A DNA stretch of 64,000 nucleotides, taken from the NCBI GenBank assembly GCA_020848905.1, contig JADLHG010000016.1:62001-126000 (forward strand), read 5' to 3'. Origin of the DNA: Deltaproteobacteria bacterium (GTDB taxonomy: Bacteria; Myxococcota_A; Polyangia; GCA-2747355; JADLHG01). Below, piece after piece: positions 7,898 through 16,192 of the stretch. The notes under the pieces are model-generated. The model was not told the DNA's origin. It worked only from the letters and a program-made list of their open reading frames with translations, and did not search any database. Each line of letters starts with the position of its first letter. Position 1 is the first letter of the stretch. Both the position numbers and the translations under genes were made by a program.

Positions 7898-9319
7898 TCA
7901 GGTCGACAGTGCGGCTTCGGCCTCGTCCGCCGACCGCTCCGCCGCTGCGCCCTGTGGGGGTTTTAGCATCAGTCGGCCGAGAAGGAGCCCGCCGATGGCG
8001 GCCACAGCGCTGGCGCCGAGGATCCCGAGCTTGGCTCCCACGAGGAGCGTGGGCTGGGCGAAGGCGAGCTGGGCGATGAAGAGGGCCATGGTGAAGCCGA
8101 TGCCCGCCACGACGCCGAGCACTGTCAGGTGGCGCCAGGTCAGGCCAGACGGAAGCACCGCGACGCCGAGCTTCAGGGCGAGAGCCACGGAGAGGAGGAC
8201 CCCGACGGGCTTGCCGAGGACGAGCCCGATCGCGGTGCCGAGCGCGGCCCGAGTCGATTCGGGTCCGAGCGTGAGGTCGCCGAGGGACACACCGGCGTTG
8301 GCCAGCGCGAAGATAGGCATGACGCCGAAGGCAACCCAGGGGTGCAGCGACTCGATGAGGCTCTCCGCCGGAGACATCGCTTCTCGGCGCGCGAGGTCGA
8401 CGCGTCGCAGCCGCTGGGCGAGGTCGTGAGAGGAGACGGTCGCGGGGGAGGTCTGCCCGAGGGACTCGAGCTCTCTGCCGACACTCTCGGCGAAGCCCTC
8501 CGAGCCGAGCCAGGCCCGAACCGGGGTGAGCAGTCCGACGATGACGCCGGCGATCGTCGGATGAACCCCTGCTGCGTAGGTGCCGCCCCAGACCACCAGC
8601 GCCGGGACGACGTAGGCGAGCTTCGTGCGGACGCCCACCCCTTGCATGGCCAGGATCCAGCCGATGCCGAGCGCCGCGACGACAAAGCCGGCGATGGAGA
8701 CGCCCGAGGAATAGAAGACGGCGATCACGATGATCGCGCCGAGGTCGTCGATCACGGCGAGGGCAAGCAGGAGGACACGCAACGATGCAGGAACCCGCCG
8801 TCCGAGGAGCGTGAGGATCCCCACGGCGAAAGCGATGTCCGTGGCCATGGGCACGCCCCAGCCGCTGCGCGTGGCGGGGGCCCCCGCGATCGTCAGGTAG
8901 AGCAGGGCCGGAGCGACCATCCCGCCGAGGGCCGCGATGGCAGGCAGTGCTGCGCGTCGGGGGCTGGAAAGCTCACCGTGGTGCAGCTCGCGCCGGATCT
9001 CGAGCCCCACGACGAAGAAGAAGATGACCATCAGGCCGTCGTTGACGACCCAGTCGAGCGAGCGCTCGAAAGACCACGGCCCGAGCTTCACGCCGAGAGA
9101 CAGGTGCCAGAGCTCGCGGTAGCTGCCGGCCCAGGGTGAGTTCGCCCAGACGAGCGCGACCGCCGCCGCCAGGAGCAGCAGGATGCCGCTCGCGGCCTCG
9201 ATCTTGAGGAACCTGTCGAGTGGGCGCCGCGCGAAGCGAGCGAGCCGGATGAGCGGCTCCCAGGAGCCGGGGGGGGCAGGCGGCAGCGGGGCTGCGCCGT
9301 CGGCCCGGGTCGCGGTCAT
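7898..9319 (-). CDS. nhaA: NhaA-type Na+/H+ antiporter
   Basis: 473 residues with the usual 12-helix NhaA pattern. Signatures are WANSPWAGSYRELWH, GLMVIFFFVVGLEIRRE, the discontinuous helix region PMATDIAFAVG, and the catalytic paired aspartates in LLALAVIDDLGAIIVIAVFY. NhaA exchanges two H+ for one Na+ at the inner membrane under alkaline or salt stress. The N-terminus is about 30-40 residues longer than the E. coli protein and Pro/Ala-rich. The start at 9319 overlaps the stop of the GH15 gene (ATGA), an unexpected translational coupling of a sugar hydrolase to an ion antiporter. Confidence 0.93.
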   Translation of the reverse strand: MTATRADGAAPLPPAPPGSWEPLIRLARFARRPLDRFLKIEAASGILLLLAAAVALVWANSPWAGSYRELWHLSLGVKLGPWSFERSLDWVVNDGLMVIFFFVVGLEIRRELHHGELSSPRRAALPAIAALGGMVAPALLYLTIAGAPATRSGWGVPMATDIAFAVGILTLLGRRVPASLRVLLLALAVIDDLGAIIVIAVFYSSGVSIAGFVVAALGIGWILAMQGVGVRTKLAYVVPALVVWGGTYAAGVHPTIAGVIVGLLTPVRAWLGSEGFAESVGRELESLGQTSPATVSSHDLAQRLRRVDLARREAMSPAESLIESLHPWVAFGVMPIFALANAGVSLGDLTLGPESTRAALGTAIGLVLGKPVGVLLSVALALKLGVAVLPSGLTWRHLTVLGVVAGIGFTMALFIAQLAFAQPTLLVGAKLGILGASAVAAIGGLLLGRLMLKPPQGAAAERSADEAEAALST

Positions 9320-11085
9320 GAGCCCACCTCGGACCACCGCGGAGAGGCGGCGAAGGCCGCGTGGATGAGGCCCACGTGCGAGTAGGCCTGCGGGAAGTTT
9401 CCCCACATGGTGCCTGTCGCGGGATCGACGTCCTCGGAGAGCAGGCCGAGGGGGGCGCGGATCGCACGAACCCGTTCCATGAGGGAGCGAGCCTCCGCAA
9501 GACGCCCGAGTCGTGCAAGCGCCTCGATCTCCCAGAAGGTGCAGAGCATGAAGGCGACGCCCGGCACCCCGAAGCCATCGTCCGTCCGGTACCGCCGCAG
9601 CCAGCTCGCGTGCGCGAGATCCGCGCGGACCGCGTCCACTGTCGCGTGCAAGAGGGGTGACTCGTGCGGCACGAGGTGCAAGGTCACGGCCTGCAGGAGC
9701 GCCGCGTCGACCTCGGTTCCTCCGTAGTCTGCGACGAGGCAACCGCGCAGGGGATCCACCGCGTGGGTGAGAATCTCCTGCTTCAGTCGCGCCGCCGCGA
9801 CCTCGAACTCGCTCGCGTCATTCGGCCGGTGCCGCTGTGCGATGCGGTGCATCCGGTCGGCGGCGGCCCAGCACATCAGGGTGCTGAAGGTCTGGGGCCG
9901 CCAGCCCGAGCGGTACTCCCAGATCCCGGCGTCGGGCTGCCCGGCCACGGCTATAGCCTTGCGGGCCAGGCGCGTGACGAGGTCCACGACCGGGAGCGTC
10001 ACGTGCTCCTGAAACCGTGCGTCGAGAAAGAGGGGCGTCAGCGCCAGGACCATCTCACCGAAGACGTCGTGCTGCCGGTGCGCGGCCGCCGCGTTGCCCA
10101 CGCGCACGGGGCGTTCGCCGCGAAAACCGGGCCACGCGTCGAGGACCTGCTCTTCGAGGTCCGCCTTGCCATCGATGCGGTAGAGTGGCGCGAGGTCCAG
10201 CTCGGGGGAGGACGCGGCCACGTTCAGGAGGAAGTGCAGAAACTGCTCCCGCTCTTCGAAATGCCCGAGCAGGCGGAACGCTCCGAGCGCATAGTACGCG
10301 TCACGGAGCCAGCAGTAGCGATAGTCCCAGCAGCGGCCGGAGCCTGGAGCCTCAGGAATCGAAGTGGTGAGGGCCGCCACGATCGCGCCGGTGTCCTCGA
10401 AGCAGTGGAGCTTCAGGGCCAGCGCCGAACGAATGACCTCCTCCTGGTAGACGGGGGGAATGTCGCAGTGCTTGACCCATTGCCGCCAGTATCGCTCGGT
10501 TTCCCGGAGGAAGCGGTCGCACAGCGGCTCGAGGGGCTCCTCCACGGGCGCACCCCAGGCGAGGACGAAGTGCTCGCGCTCGGTGAGGGCGAACGGAACG
10601 CCGTCCAGGTAGGAGATCGGCGCGTCCGTGGTGAGCCGGAGCTCCGCGTCGTAGCCCCAGAACGCGACGTGGTGGGATCCGAGCTCTCGCCGTGGACGGC
10701 CGCGCGACCAGCCCCGTATCGGGTCGCACACGACGCGAATGCGAGGGGTGCCGGAGAGCGGCTCGACCACGCGCACGAGCTTCGTTGGGCGGAAGCTGCG
10801 CTGGTGCTCGACGAAGCGCGGGGCGAAGTCGAGGACGCGAAACTCGCCGTCTGGGCCGGAGAACTTCGTCTCGAGGATGTTTGTGTTGGTCAGGTAGCGC
10901 TGCGTGCCCGTGGCACCGTCGGCCGGGCCGATCGAAAACGTGCCACCGGCGACGTCGTCGAGGAGAGCGGCGAAGATAGGTGGGGAATCGAAGCGCGGAA
11001 AACAGGACCAGACAATGGCTCCGTCGCGACGGACCAGCGCCGAGACCTGGCAATTGCCTATGAGACCCAGCTCCGAGAGCGTCAT
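9316..11085 (-). CDS. glycoside hydrolase family 15 protein (glucoamylase/trehalase type)
   Basis: 589 residues. The N-terminal beta domain carries LIGNCQVSALV and VWSCFPRFDSPPIFAALLD. The (alpha/alpha)6 catalytic domain has WDYRYCWLRDAYYALGAF and, near the C-terminus, LLSEDVDPATGTMWGNFPQ with the likely catalytic base Glu. GH15 enzymes of this non-secreted type act on alpha-linked glucans or on trehalose. The divergent trehalose-synthesis operon makes trehalase activity a reasonable inference. I chose ATG 11085 because the family normally begins close to this motif; the frame stays open upstream into the promoter region. No signal peptide, so cytosolic. Confidence 0.88.
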   Translation of the reverse strand: MTLSELGLIGNCQVSALVRRDGAIVWSCFPRFDSPPIFAALLDDVAGGTFSIGPADGATGTQRYLTNTNILETKFSGPDGEFRVLDFAPRFVEHQRSFRPTKLVRVVEPLSGTPRIRVVCDPIRGWSRGRPRRELGSHHVAFWGYDAELRLTTDAPISYLDGVPFALTEREHFVLAWGAPVEEPLEPLCDRFLRETERYWRQWVKHCDIPPVYQEEVIRSALALKLHCFEDTGAIVAALTTSIPEAPGSGRCWDYRYCWLRDAYYALGAFRLLGHFEEREQFLHFLLNVAASSPELDLAPLYRIDGKADLEEQVLDAWPGFRGERPVRVGNAAAAHRQHDVFGEMVLALTPLFLDARFQEHVTLPVVDLVTRLARKAIAVAGQPDAGIWEYRSGWRPQTFSTLMCWAAADRMHRIAQRHRPNDASEFEVAAARLKQEILTHAVDPLRGCLVADYGGTEVDAALLQAVTLHLVPHESPLLHATVDAVRADLAHASWLRRYRTDDGFGVPGVAFMLCTFWEIEALARLGRLAEARSLMERVRAIRAPLGLLSEDVDPATGTMWGNFPQAYSHVGLIHAAFAASPRWSEVGS

Positions 11086-11097
11086 GGCTAGAGACCG

Positions 11098-11135
11098 TAG
11101 CACGAGATGGTTGGATATCCAATGAGTGTGTGCTA
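11098..11135. promoter_or_regulatory. nested palindromic operator between the GH15 and trehalose operons
   Basis: The 12-base perfect palindrome TTGGATATCCAA (11111-11122) is flanked, exactly seven bases away on each side, by TAGCAC (11098-11103) and its complement GTGCTA (11130-11135). The dyad is therefore 38 bases long with one common centre. It fills the short space between the divergent starts and overlaps the 5' end assigned to the trehalose-phosphate synthase gene. It is a natural binding site for a dimeric winged-helix repressor. The MarR protein at the end of the rightward operon is the obvious candidate. Confidence 0.65.
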
Positions 11136-13384
11136 GCGTGTCGTTCGTGATTCCCCGCGCGGTAAGATTCCTTGGCTTGCTGCTGGCTGGGCTGGCGCTC
11201 CTCGCCTGGCTCGTCTTCCTGGCGCTCACTGGCGTGACCCGTCAGTGGCTGGAAAAGGATCTGAAGCTGCGTGCGCAGCTCGCGGTGACCGCGGCCCAGC
11301 AGGGCCTCGCGGCGCACTGGACGACCGACAAGCAGCGTCTGACGGCGATCCTGACGGATATCACCCGGGACGAACGGATCATGGGCGCCGCGGCGTGTGC
11401 GTCTGACGGCGTGCTGCTGGCCTCCACGGAGGCCTATCCGCACGAGTTCGGCTGCCGGAAAACGCTGGAGGCGATGGACCGGGAGTCGGGCGGCGCGCAC
11501 GTCGCTTGGGCCATGACGACCGCCCTTCCGTCGGGGCGGGTTCAGCTCAGCGCGACCCGGATCGAGCCTCGCGGTGTCCCACTGGGCGTCCTCCTGCTGG
11601 TGCACGATCTGAGCTACGTCGAGCGGCGCGAGGCGACGACGCGGAACGTTATCCTCGGCATGTTCTTCGTGCTCGCGGTCTCCGCCTCGGTGCTGACGCT
11701 CGGCTTGGCTCGTCTCGCCTGGCGGAGGTGGGCGCGCGAGCTCCGCAGCGCCATCGCGGGGGATGGGAGCAAGGAGTTCCAGCCCTTGGCGCGGGACGTG
11801 CGCGCGCTGGTCGACGAGCTGGCGCGTGACCGCGAGGCCGAGGTGCGAACAGGAGCCTGGGGCCCCGACCGGCTGAGGGCCACCCTGAAGCAGCACCTTC
11901 ACGGGGAGCGCGTGGTGGTCCTCGCGAACCGCGAGCCGTACATACACGAGCGCGACGGCGCGGGGGTGCGCGTCGTGCATCCCGCGAGCGGGCTCGTCAC
12001 GGCGCTCGAGCCGGTGATGCGGGCCTGCTCCGGCGTCTGGGTGGCGCACGGTAGTGGCGGAGCGGACCGCGACGTGGCCGATTCGGCGGGACACGTGCGC
12101 GTGCCGCCGGGCGAGGAGTCGTACCTCCTGCGGCGCGTGTGGCTCACCCCTCAGGAAGAGGCTGGTTACTACTACGGGCTGGCCAACGAGGGGCTGTGGC
12201 CGCTCTGTCACCTCGCCCACGCCCGGCCGATCTTTCGCGCCGAGGACTACGAACAGTACGTCGCCGTCAACCGACGGTTCGCGGATGCGGTCTGCGAGGA
12301 GGCGGACACCGACGACCCGATCGTCCTCGTGCAGGACTACCACTTCGCGCTCGCACCGCGGATGATCCGCGAGCGCCTGCCGCGGGCCACGATCCTTTCC
12401 TTCTGGCACATCCCCTGGCCGAACGCGGAGCGCATGGGGATCTGTCCGTGGAGGGAGGAGCTGCTCTCGGGTCTTCTGGGATCGAGCATCATCGGGTTCC
12501 ACACCCAGCAGCACTGCAACAACTTCATCGACTCCGTGGACGCCTTCATGGAGAGTCGCATCGACCGAGAGGAATTCGCCGTGGTCCAGGGGCCGCGGAA
12601 GACGCTGGTCCGTGCCTATCCCATCTCTATCGAGTGGCCTGTGCGCCGGATGGCGACCGTACCGACCGTGGAGGAGTGTCGGCGCTCTGTCCGCGAGGAG
12701 CTCGAGTTGTCCGACAACGCCCTGCTGGGCGTCGGCGTCGACCGGCTGGACTACACCAAGGGGATCGAGGAGCGCTTTCTGGCGGTGGACGCGCTCCTGG
12801 CGAGCCACGAGGAGTTCCGTGGACGATTCGTCTTCGTCCAGATCGCCGCGCCTAGTCGTACGAAGATCGAGCGCTACCAGCGACTCAACGACCGTCTCGA
12901 GACGCTGGCGGAGGAGATCAATGCGCGCTGGCGCTCCGGAGCCTACCGGCCGATCGCGTTCTTGCGCACGCATCACGAGCCGCTCGCCGTGTTTCGCCAC
13001 TTCCGGGCGGCCGACCTCTGCTACGTGAGCAGTCTCCACGATGGCATGAACCTCGTGGCGAAGGAGTTCGTCGCCGCGCGGGACGACGAGCAGGGGGTGC
13101 TGGTGCTGAGTCAGTTCACGGGGGCGGCGCGAGAGCTCACCGAGGCCCTGGTGGTGAATCCATACGACATCCGGCAGGCGAGCGAAGCGCTGGCGACGGC
13201 CCTCAGAATGCCGCCTGCGGAGCAGCGAGAGCGCATGCGATCGATGCGCAGGATCGTGGCGGAGTTCAACGTCTACCGATGGGCAGGGCGCATGCTGATC
13301 GACGCCGCCGAGGTGCGACGTCGAGAGCGGCTCACGGGGCGCCTCTCCTCGACGATCTCCCGGGTGTTGACTGTCGGCCGATGA
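11126..13384 (+). CDS. trehalose-6-phosphate synthase (GT20) with N-terminal membrane sensor-like domain
   Basis: 752 residues. The C-terminal half (from about 262) is a GT20 synthase: ERVVVLANREPYIH, VQDYHFALAPRM, GFHTQQHCNNF, VDRLDYTKGIEERF and SLHDGMNLVAKEF. It should join UDP- or other NDP-glucose to glucose-6-phosphate. Unlike plain OtsA, it begins with a transmembrane helix (about 14-36), an extracytoplasmic domain of about 135 residues with two Cys (91 and 110), a second helix (about 175-197) and a HAMP-like linker. This is the layout of a chemoreceptor or histidine-kinase input module. GTG 11126 is used, but this lies inside the operator; GTG 11138 or 11147 are equally possible and no strong ribosome site decides. 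Its stop overlaps the otsB start (ATGA). Confidence 0.88.
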   Translation: MCASVSFVIPRAVRFLGLLLAGLALLAWLVFLALTGVTRQWLEKDLKLRAQLAVTAAQQGLAAHWTTDKQRLTAILTDITRDERIMGAAACASDGVLLASTEAYPHEFGCRKTLEAMDRESGGAHVAWAMTTALPSGRVQLSATRIEPRGVPLGVLLLVHDLSYVERREATTRNVILGMFFVLAVSASVLTLGLARLAWRRWARELRSAIAGDGSKEFQPLARDVRALVDELARDREAEVRTGAWGPDRLRATLKQHLHGERVVVLANREPYIHERDGAGVRVVHPASGLVTALEPVMRACSGVWVAHGSGGADRDVADSAGHVRVPPGEESYLLRRVWLTPQEEAGYYYGLANEGLWPLCHLAHARPIFRAEDYEQYVAVNRRFADAVCEEADTDDPIVLVQDYHFALAPRMIRERLPRATILSFWHIPWPNAERMGICPWREELLSGLLGSSIIGFHTQQHCNNFIDSVDAFMESRIDREEFAVVQGPRKTLVRAYPISIEWPVRRMATVPTVEECRRSVREELELSDNALLGVGVDRLDYTKGIEERFLAVDALLASHEEFRGRFVFVQIAAPSRTKIERYQRLNDRLETLAEEINARWRSGAYRPIAFLRTHHEPLAVFRHFRAADLCYVSSLHDGMNLVAKEFVAARDDEQGVLVLSQFTGAARELTEALVVNPYDIRQASEALATALRMPPAEQRERMRSMRRIVAEFNVYRWAGRMLIDAAEVRRRERLTGRLSSTISRVLTVGR

Positions 13385-14139
13385 AGCACGTGCTGGCGGC
13401 TGCCAACCGAGAGGTGCTTGCTCAGTTCGCGTGGTCGCGGGTGCTGTTGGCGTTCGACTTCGACGGCACCCTGGCACCGATCGTGACGGACCGGGACGCG
13501 GCGCGGATGAGAGAGCGTACGCGAGCGCTGCTGGCGGAAGTGTGCGAGCTCTATCCCTGCGCGATCATCTCCGGACGCGGTCTCACCGACGTCTCGAGCC
13601 GGGTGGGTGGGCTACGAGTGCCATTCGTCGTGGGGAACCACGGCATGGAGCCCGGCAAGGGCCTGCCCGAATTTGCCCGAGAGGTTCGAGCGATCCGGTC
13701 GCAGCTGGAGGCGGAGCTGTCTGCATTCACCGGGGTCGATATCGAGGACAAGCAGTTCTCGCTCGCGGTGCACTACCGACGCTCGCGGCACAAGCGGGCC
13801 GCACGTGCGGCGATCCACGCGGCAGTGCCGAGGCTGCTCCACCCGGTGCGGGAGGTTGCCGGGAAGCTGGTCGTGAACCTGATCCCCGAGGGCGCCCCGC
13901 ACAAGGGGGACGCACTCGTGCGACTGCGCTCGCGGGCACGCACCGACACCGCGATCTACGTGGGGGACGACGTCACGGACGAGGACGTGTTCGCGCTGGA
14001 CCAGCCAGGCCGGTTGCTCTCCATCCGGGTCGGTTGCTCGAGGCGTTCGTCCGCGGAATACTTCCTGCGGGATCAGCGAGAGGTGGATGTGTTGCTGCGG
14101 CGGCTGGCCACGCTTCGGCGGGGGGTGAGGCGCGGATGA
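13381..14139 (+). CDS. otsB: trehalose-6-phosphate phosphatase
   Basis: 252 residues of the HAD superfamily. Motif I is LLAFDFDGTLAPI with the nucleophile D26 and acid/base D28. CAIISGRG is motif II, GNHGMEP is typical of OtsB, a Lys-containing motif III region lies at GAPHKGDAL, and motif IV is YVGDDVTDEDVF. It removes phosphate from trehalose-6-phosphate made by the gene upstream, with which it overlaps by four bases. Its own stop overlaps the MarR gene start in the same way. Start at ATG 13381 gives the normal family length; the frame is open upstream but inside the synthase gene. Confidence 0.93.
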   Translation: MKHVLAAANREVLAQFAWSRVLLAFDFDGTLAPIVTDRDAARMRERTRALLAEVCELYPCAIISGRGLTDVSSRVGGLRVPFVVGNHGMEPGKGLPEFAREVRAIRSQLEAELSAFTGVDIEDKQFSLAVHYRRSRHKRAARAAIHAAVPRLLHPVREVAGKLVVNLIPEGAPHKGDALVRLRSRARTDTAIYVGDDVTDEDVFALDQPGRLLSIRVGCSRRSSAEYFLRDQREVDVLLRRLATLRRGVRRG

Positions 14140-14630
14140 CACAGGGGACCGAGAAGGGGGGAGGGGAGAGCCTCGCAGCAGCCGGGGAGCTGCTGCGGAG
14201 CCTCTCCAGGTTGAATCACGCGATGGAGAGAGCGTCGCGGGCGCTGGAGCGAACGGCGGGCGTGACGGCGCAACAGCGCGTGGTGATCCGATGGGTGGGA
14301 CGATTCCCGGGCATGACCGCAGGTGACCTCGCGCGGCAGCTCTCTCTCGACGCGGGAACGGTCTCGGCGGCCTTGGGGCGACTTGAGAGGCGGGGGCTCG
14401 TGGAGCGGCGACGCGGCAAGAGGGACGGACGGCGAGTGGTGCTGGGGCTGACGGCAGCCGGCCGGGCAGTCGATCGCGAGGTGGTGGGGCCGGTGGAGCG
14501 GTCGGCGGAGCTCCTGGCGGCGACGATCCCACCCGAGGCCCTGGCGACGGCACAGCGGGTCATCGAGAGGCTTCGAGACCTGGTCGAGGCGCAGGGAGGG
14601 CGTTCCCCGGTGGGCGCAGAGGGCGGCTGA
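14136..14630 (+). CDS. MarR-family transcriptional regulator of the trehalose operon
   Basis: 164 residues with the MarR winged helix: helix-turn-helix MTAGDLARQLSLDAGTVSAAL, then wing RRRGKRDGRRVVLGLTAAG, between N- and C-terminal dimerisation helices. It is the third gene of the trehalose operon (ATGA overlap with otsB), so it likely controls its own operon through the dyad at 11098-11135. It resembles the second MarR protein (gene at 21126) in order and wording of motifs (RSLSRLNHAMERASR versus RTLWAVDHALRKASK; VGRFPGMTAG versus VGQFPQATAG), so the two are paralogues. The ligand is unknown. Confidence 0.88.
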   Translation: MTQGTEKGGGESLAAAGELLRSLSRLNHAMERASRALERTAGVTAQQRVVIRWVGRFPGMTAGDLARQLSLDAGTVSAALGRLERRGLVERRRGKRDGRRVVLGLTAAGRAVDREVVGPVERSAELLAATIPPEALATAQRVIERLRDLVEAQGGRSPVGAEGG

Positions 14631-14793
14631 GTGCAGCGCCGGCGCGTTGCGGTAGCCGGTGTTCGGGACGTAGGGGTGGGGATTCGTGACTCCGGCATGG
14701 GGGGGGCCGCACCCGGAGAGGTCTTGGCGATCCCGACATTCTCGTCCCCTGGGCGGATGCGGACGTGGCGTGGCTCCTGCCATGATGGGGGAA

Positions 14794-15063
14794 ATGTCCT
14801 TGGTGCGGCGAGGTCCCCTTCGGGCGAGGCGCGGCCGGCGCCTGCTGGGGTTCGCGCTGCTCGGGGGCGCGGCGGGCGTGGCCGATCGCGCCAGCGAGCG
14901 ATTGGCACTCCGGGCGACGCGGCTCGGCTCGGCGGGGCATACGCACGGTGCGAGGTGCGTGGCGGTGCTGTCGCACCTCGTTGCGCACTTCTTCGGCAGC
15001 GAGGTGCTCTCCTGTAGCTCGGTCTGCGTCCGGGCCTGGGCGGGCTACCGGCCGGTCAAGTGA
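14794..15063 (+). CDS. possible small protein, unknown
   Basis: An 89-residue frame with a basic N-terminus, one weakly hydrophobic stretch (LLGFALLGGAAGVA) and a Cys-containing C-terminal part (VAHFFGSEVLSCSSVCVRAW). Two further in-frame ATGs lie at 14782 and 14785. A purine-rich GGGGGAA precedes ATG 14794. The opposite strand is also open, but Arg/Pro-rich. The rest of 14631-15140 shows no gene, terminator or operator. Low certainty. Confidence 0.3.
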   Translation: MSLVRRGPLRARRGRRLLGFALLGGAAGVADRASERLALRATRLGSAGHTHGARCVAVLSHLVAHFFGSEVLSCSSVCVRAWAGYRPVK

Positions 15064-15140
15064 TCCGGCGAGCCCATCCACCGAGCGACGAGTAGCCCGA
15101 TCTTTTTCGCGACAGGACGGTGGCTCCTCACCGTATATGC

Positions 15141-16103
15141 ATGAGCATGACGCGGAGCCTCTTCCAGATGACGAGACCTGCGTGCGCGTGCCTTGCCGCG
15201 TGCTTCTTCGTGGCGTGTCACTCGGCGACGCCGGGAGTAGGTGGCGATGGAGGGCCCGCAGACGGCGGGGCCCTCGAAGCGGGTTCGGTCTCCGACGGGT
15301 CCGGTGGCGAGCTCGGGTCGCGCGACGACGCCGGCGCGAACGACGGGGCGCAGGAGGCGAGTCCGGAGCGCGACCTCGGTGGGGCGGGGGACTACTTCGT
15401 GTGGGACGGGCGGTCTGCCGGCGCGGATCTCGCCGGGAGGCGGGACGTGGGGAGCGCGCGGGATGCCGCGGGGAAGCGGGACGTGGGCCCGAGCCCCGAT
15501 GCGGCCGTGCGGCGGGACCTGACGAGCGCGCCCGATGCGGCGGTGCGGCGCGACGTGGGCCCGAGCCCCGATGCGGCGCCTCGTCGGGACAGCGGTAGCG
15601 TGGCGACGCCGCCCTGCGTGACCGGCCAGGGGGTGGCGGCCTACCGCTTTCACTTCGGTCCGTCGGGGACCTACGCCACGCTGGACGCGTGGGGGCTGCG
15701 CTCCACGGCCTGGTGGGAGGTCGTCCCCGTCTGGGCTGACAGCCAGCTCGTGGACCAGAACCAGAGCCTGCACCTCGGTTCCTCGTCGGCCTACGTGCGG
15801 GTGCGCTGGAGCTTCGACGGCATCCAGTCCTTCACGAAGGGGAGCCTCTGCATCCAGGCGCGCTCCTACAGCACCGGCACCTCGTCGAAGTTTCGCCCGT
15901 GGAGCCCGATCCACGGCGACACGGTCTCGGGGCTCGTCTCGGTGTATCCGTACGCCTGGTACTGCGTGGACTGGACCAACTTCATGAGCGTCAACGACCA
16001 GGCCGGGCTCCTCGGCTACCGGCTCTACCCGGATAGCTACGGCGCGGCGAGCCTGGCGATCCACGCGGTGGAGCTCTGCCTGCAAGGGGTGGTCTACAAG
16101 TAG
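15141..16103 (+). CDS. lipoprotein with repeat linker and unknown C-terminal domain
   Basis: About 320 residues. The N-terminus (MSMTRSLFQMTRPACACLAA, then CFFVACHS) gives a lipobox, with the acylated Cys probably in FVAC. A long Gly/Ala/Asp-rich linker follows, ending in four 12-residue repeats of the form RRDVGPSPDAAV. The last 160 residues are a compact aromatic-rich domain (AYRFHFGPSGTYATLDAWGL to AVELCLQGVVYK), probably exposed at the surface. Myxococcota often tether such domains by long polar linkers. ATG 15147 is an equally good start. It is followed, 89 bases on, by the agmatine genes, but no functional link is seen. Confidence 0.75.
   Translation: MSMTRSLFQMTRPACACLAACFFVACHSATPGVGGDGGPADGGALEAGSVSDGSGGELGSRDDAGANDGAQEASPERDLGGAGDYFVWDGRSAGADLAGRRDVGSARDAAGKRDVGPSPDAAVRRDLTSAPDAAVRRDVGPSPDAAPRRDSGSVATPPCVTGQGVAAYRFHFGPSGTYATLDAWGLRSTAWWEVVPVWADSQLVDQNQSLHLGSSSAYVRVRWSFDGIQSFTKGSLCIQARSYSTGTSSKFRPWSPIHGDTVSGLVSVYPYAWYCVDWTNFMSVNDQAGLLGYRLYPDSYGAASLAIHAVELCLQGVVYK
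15438..15581 (+). repeat. 36-bp tandem repeat (four units) inside the lipoprotein gene
   Basis: Units start at 15438, 15474, 15510 and 15546. Each encodes 12 residues of the pattern R/K-R-D-x-x-x-S/x-x-D-A-A-x. The second and fourth copies both read RDVGPSPDAA. A partial fifth unit follows. It encodes part of the linker and should vary in copy number between relatives. Confidence 0.8.
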
Positions 16104-16192
16104 ATCTGGCCACCTTGGCCGCGCTCCCTCCCGCCGGGCTCCGTTGAAATAGCGCTTGGCCTTCGCGCGAGCCCTCGGTAGATCTTGCCCCC

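Noticed and set aside
10352-13477. A 1041-residue open frame opposite the trehalose-phosphate synthase gene
   Set aside because: Arg/His/Pro-rich and antisense to a gene with clear GT20 motifs; long antisense frames are common in DNA this GC-rich.
15061-15140. ATATGCAT-containing stretch as a possible operator
   Set aside because: No dyad beyond eight bases and no similarity to the GATATC-centred sites.
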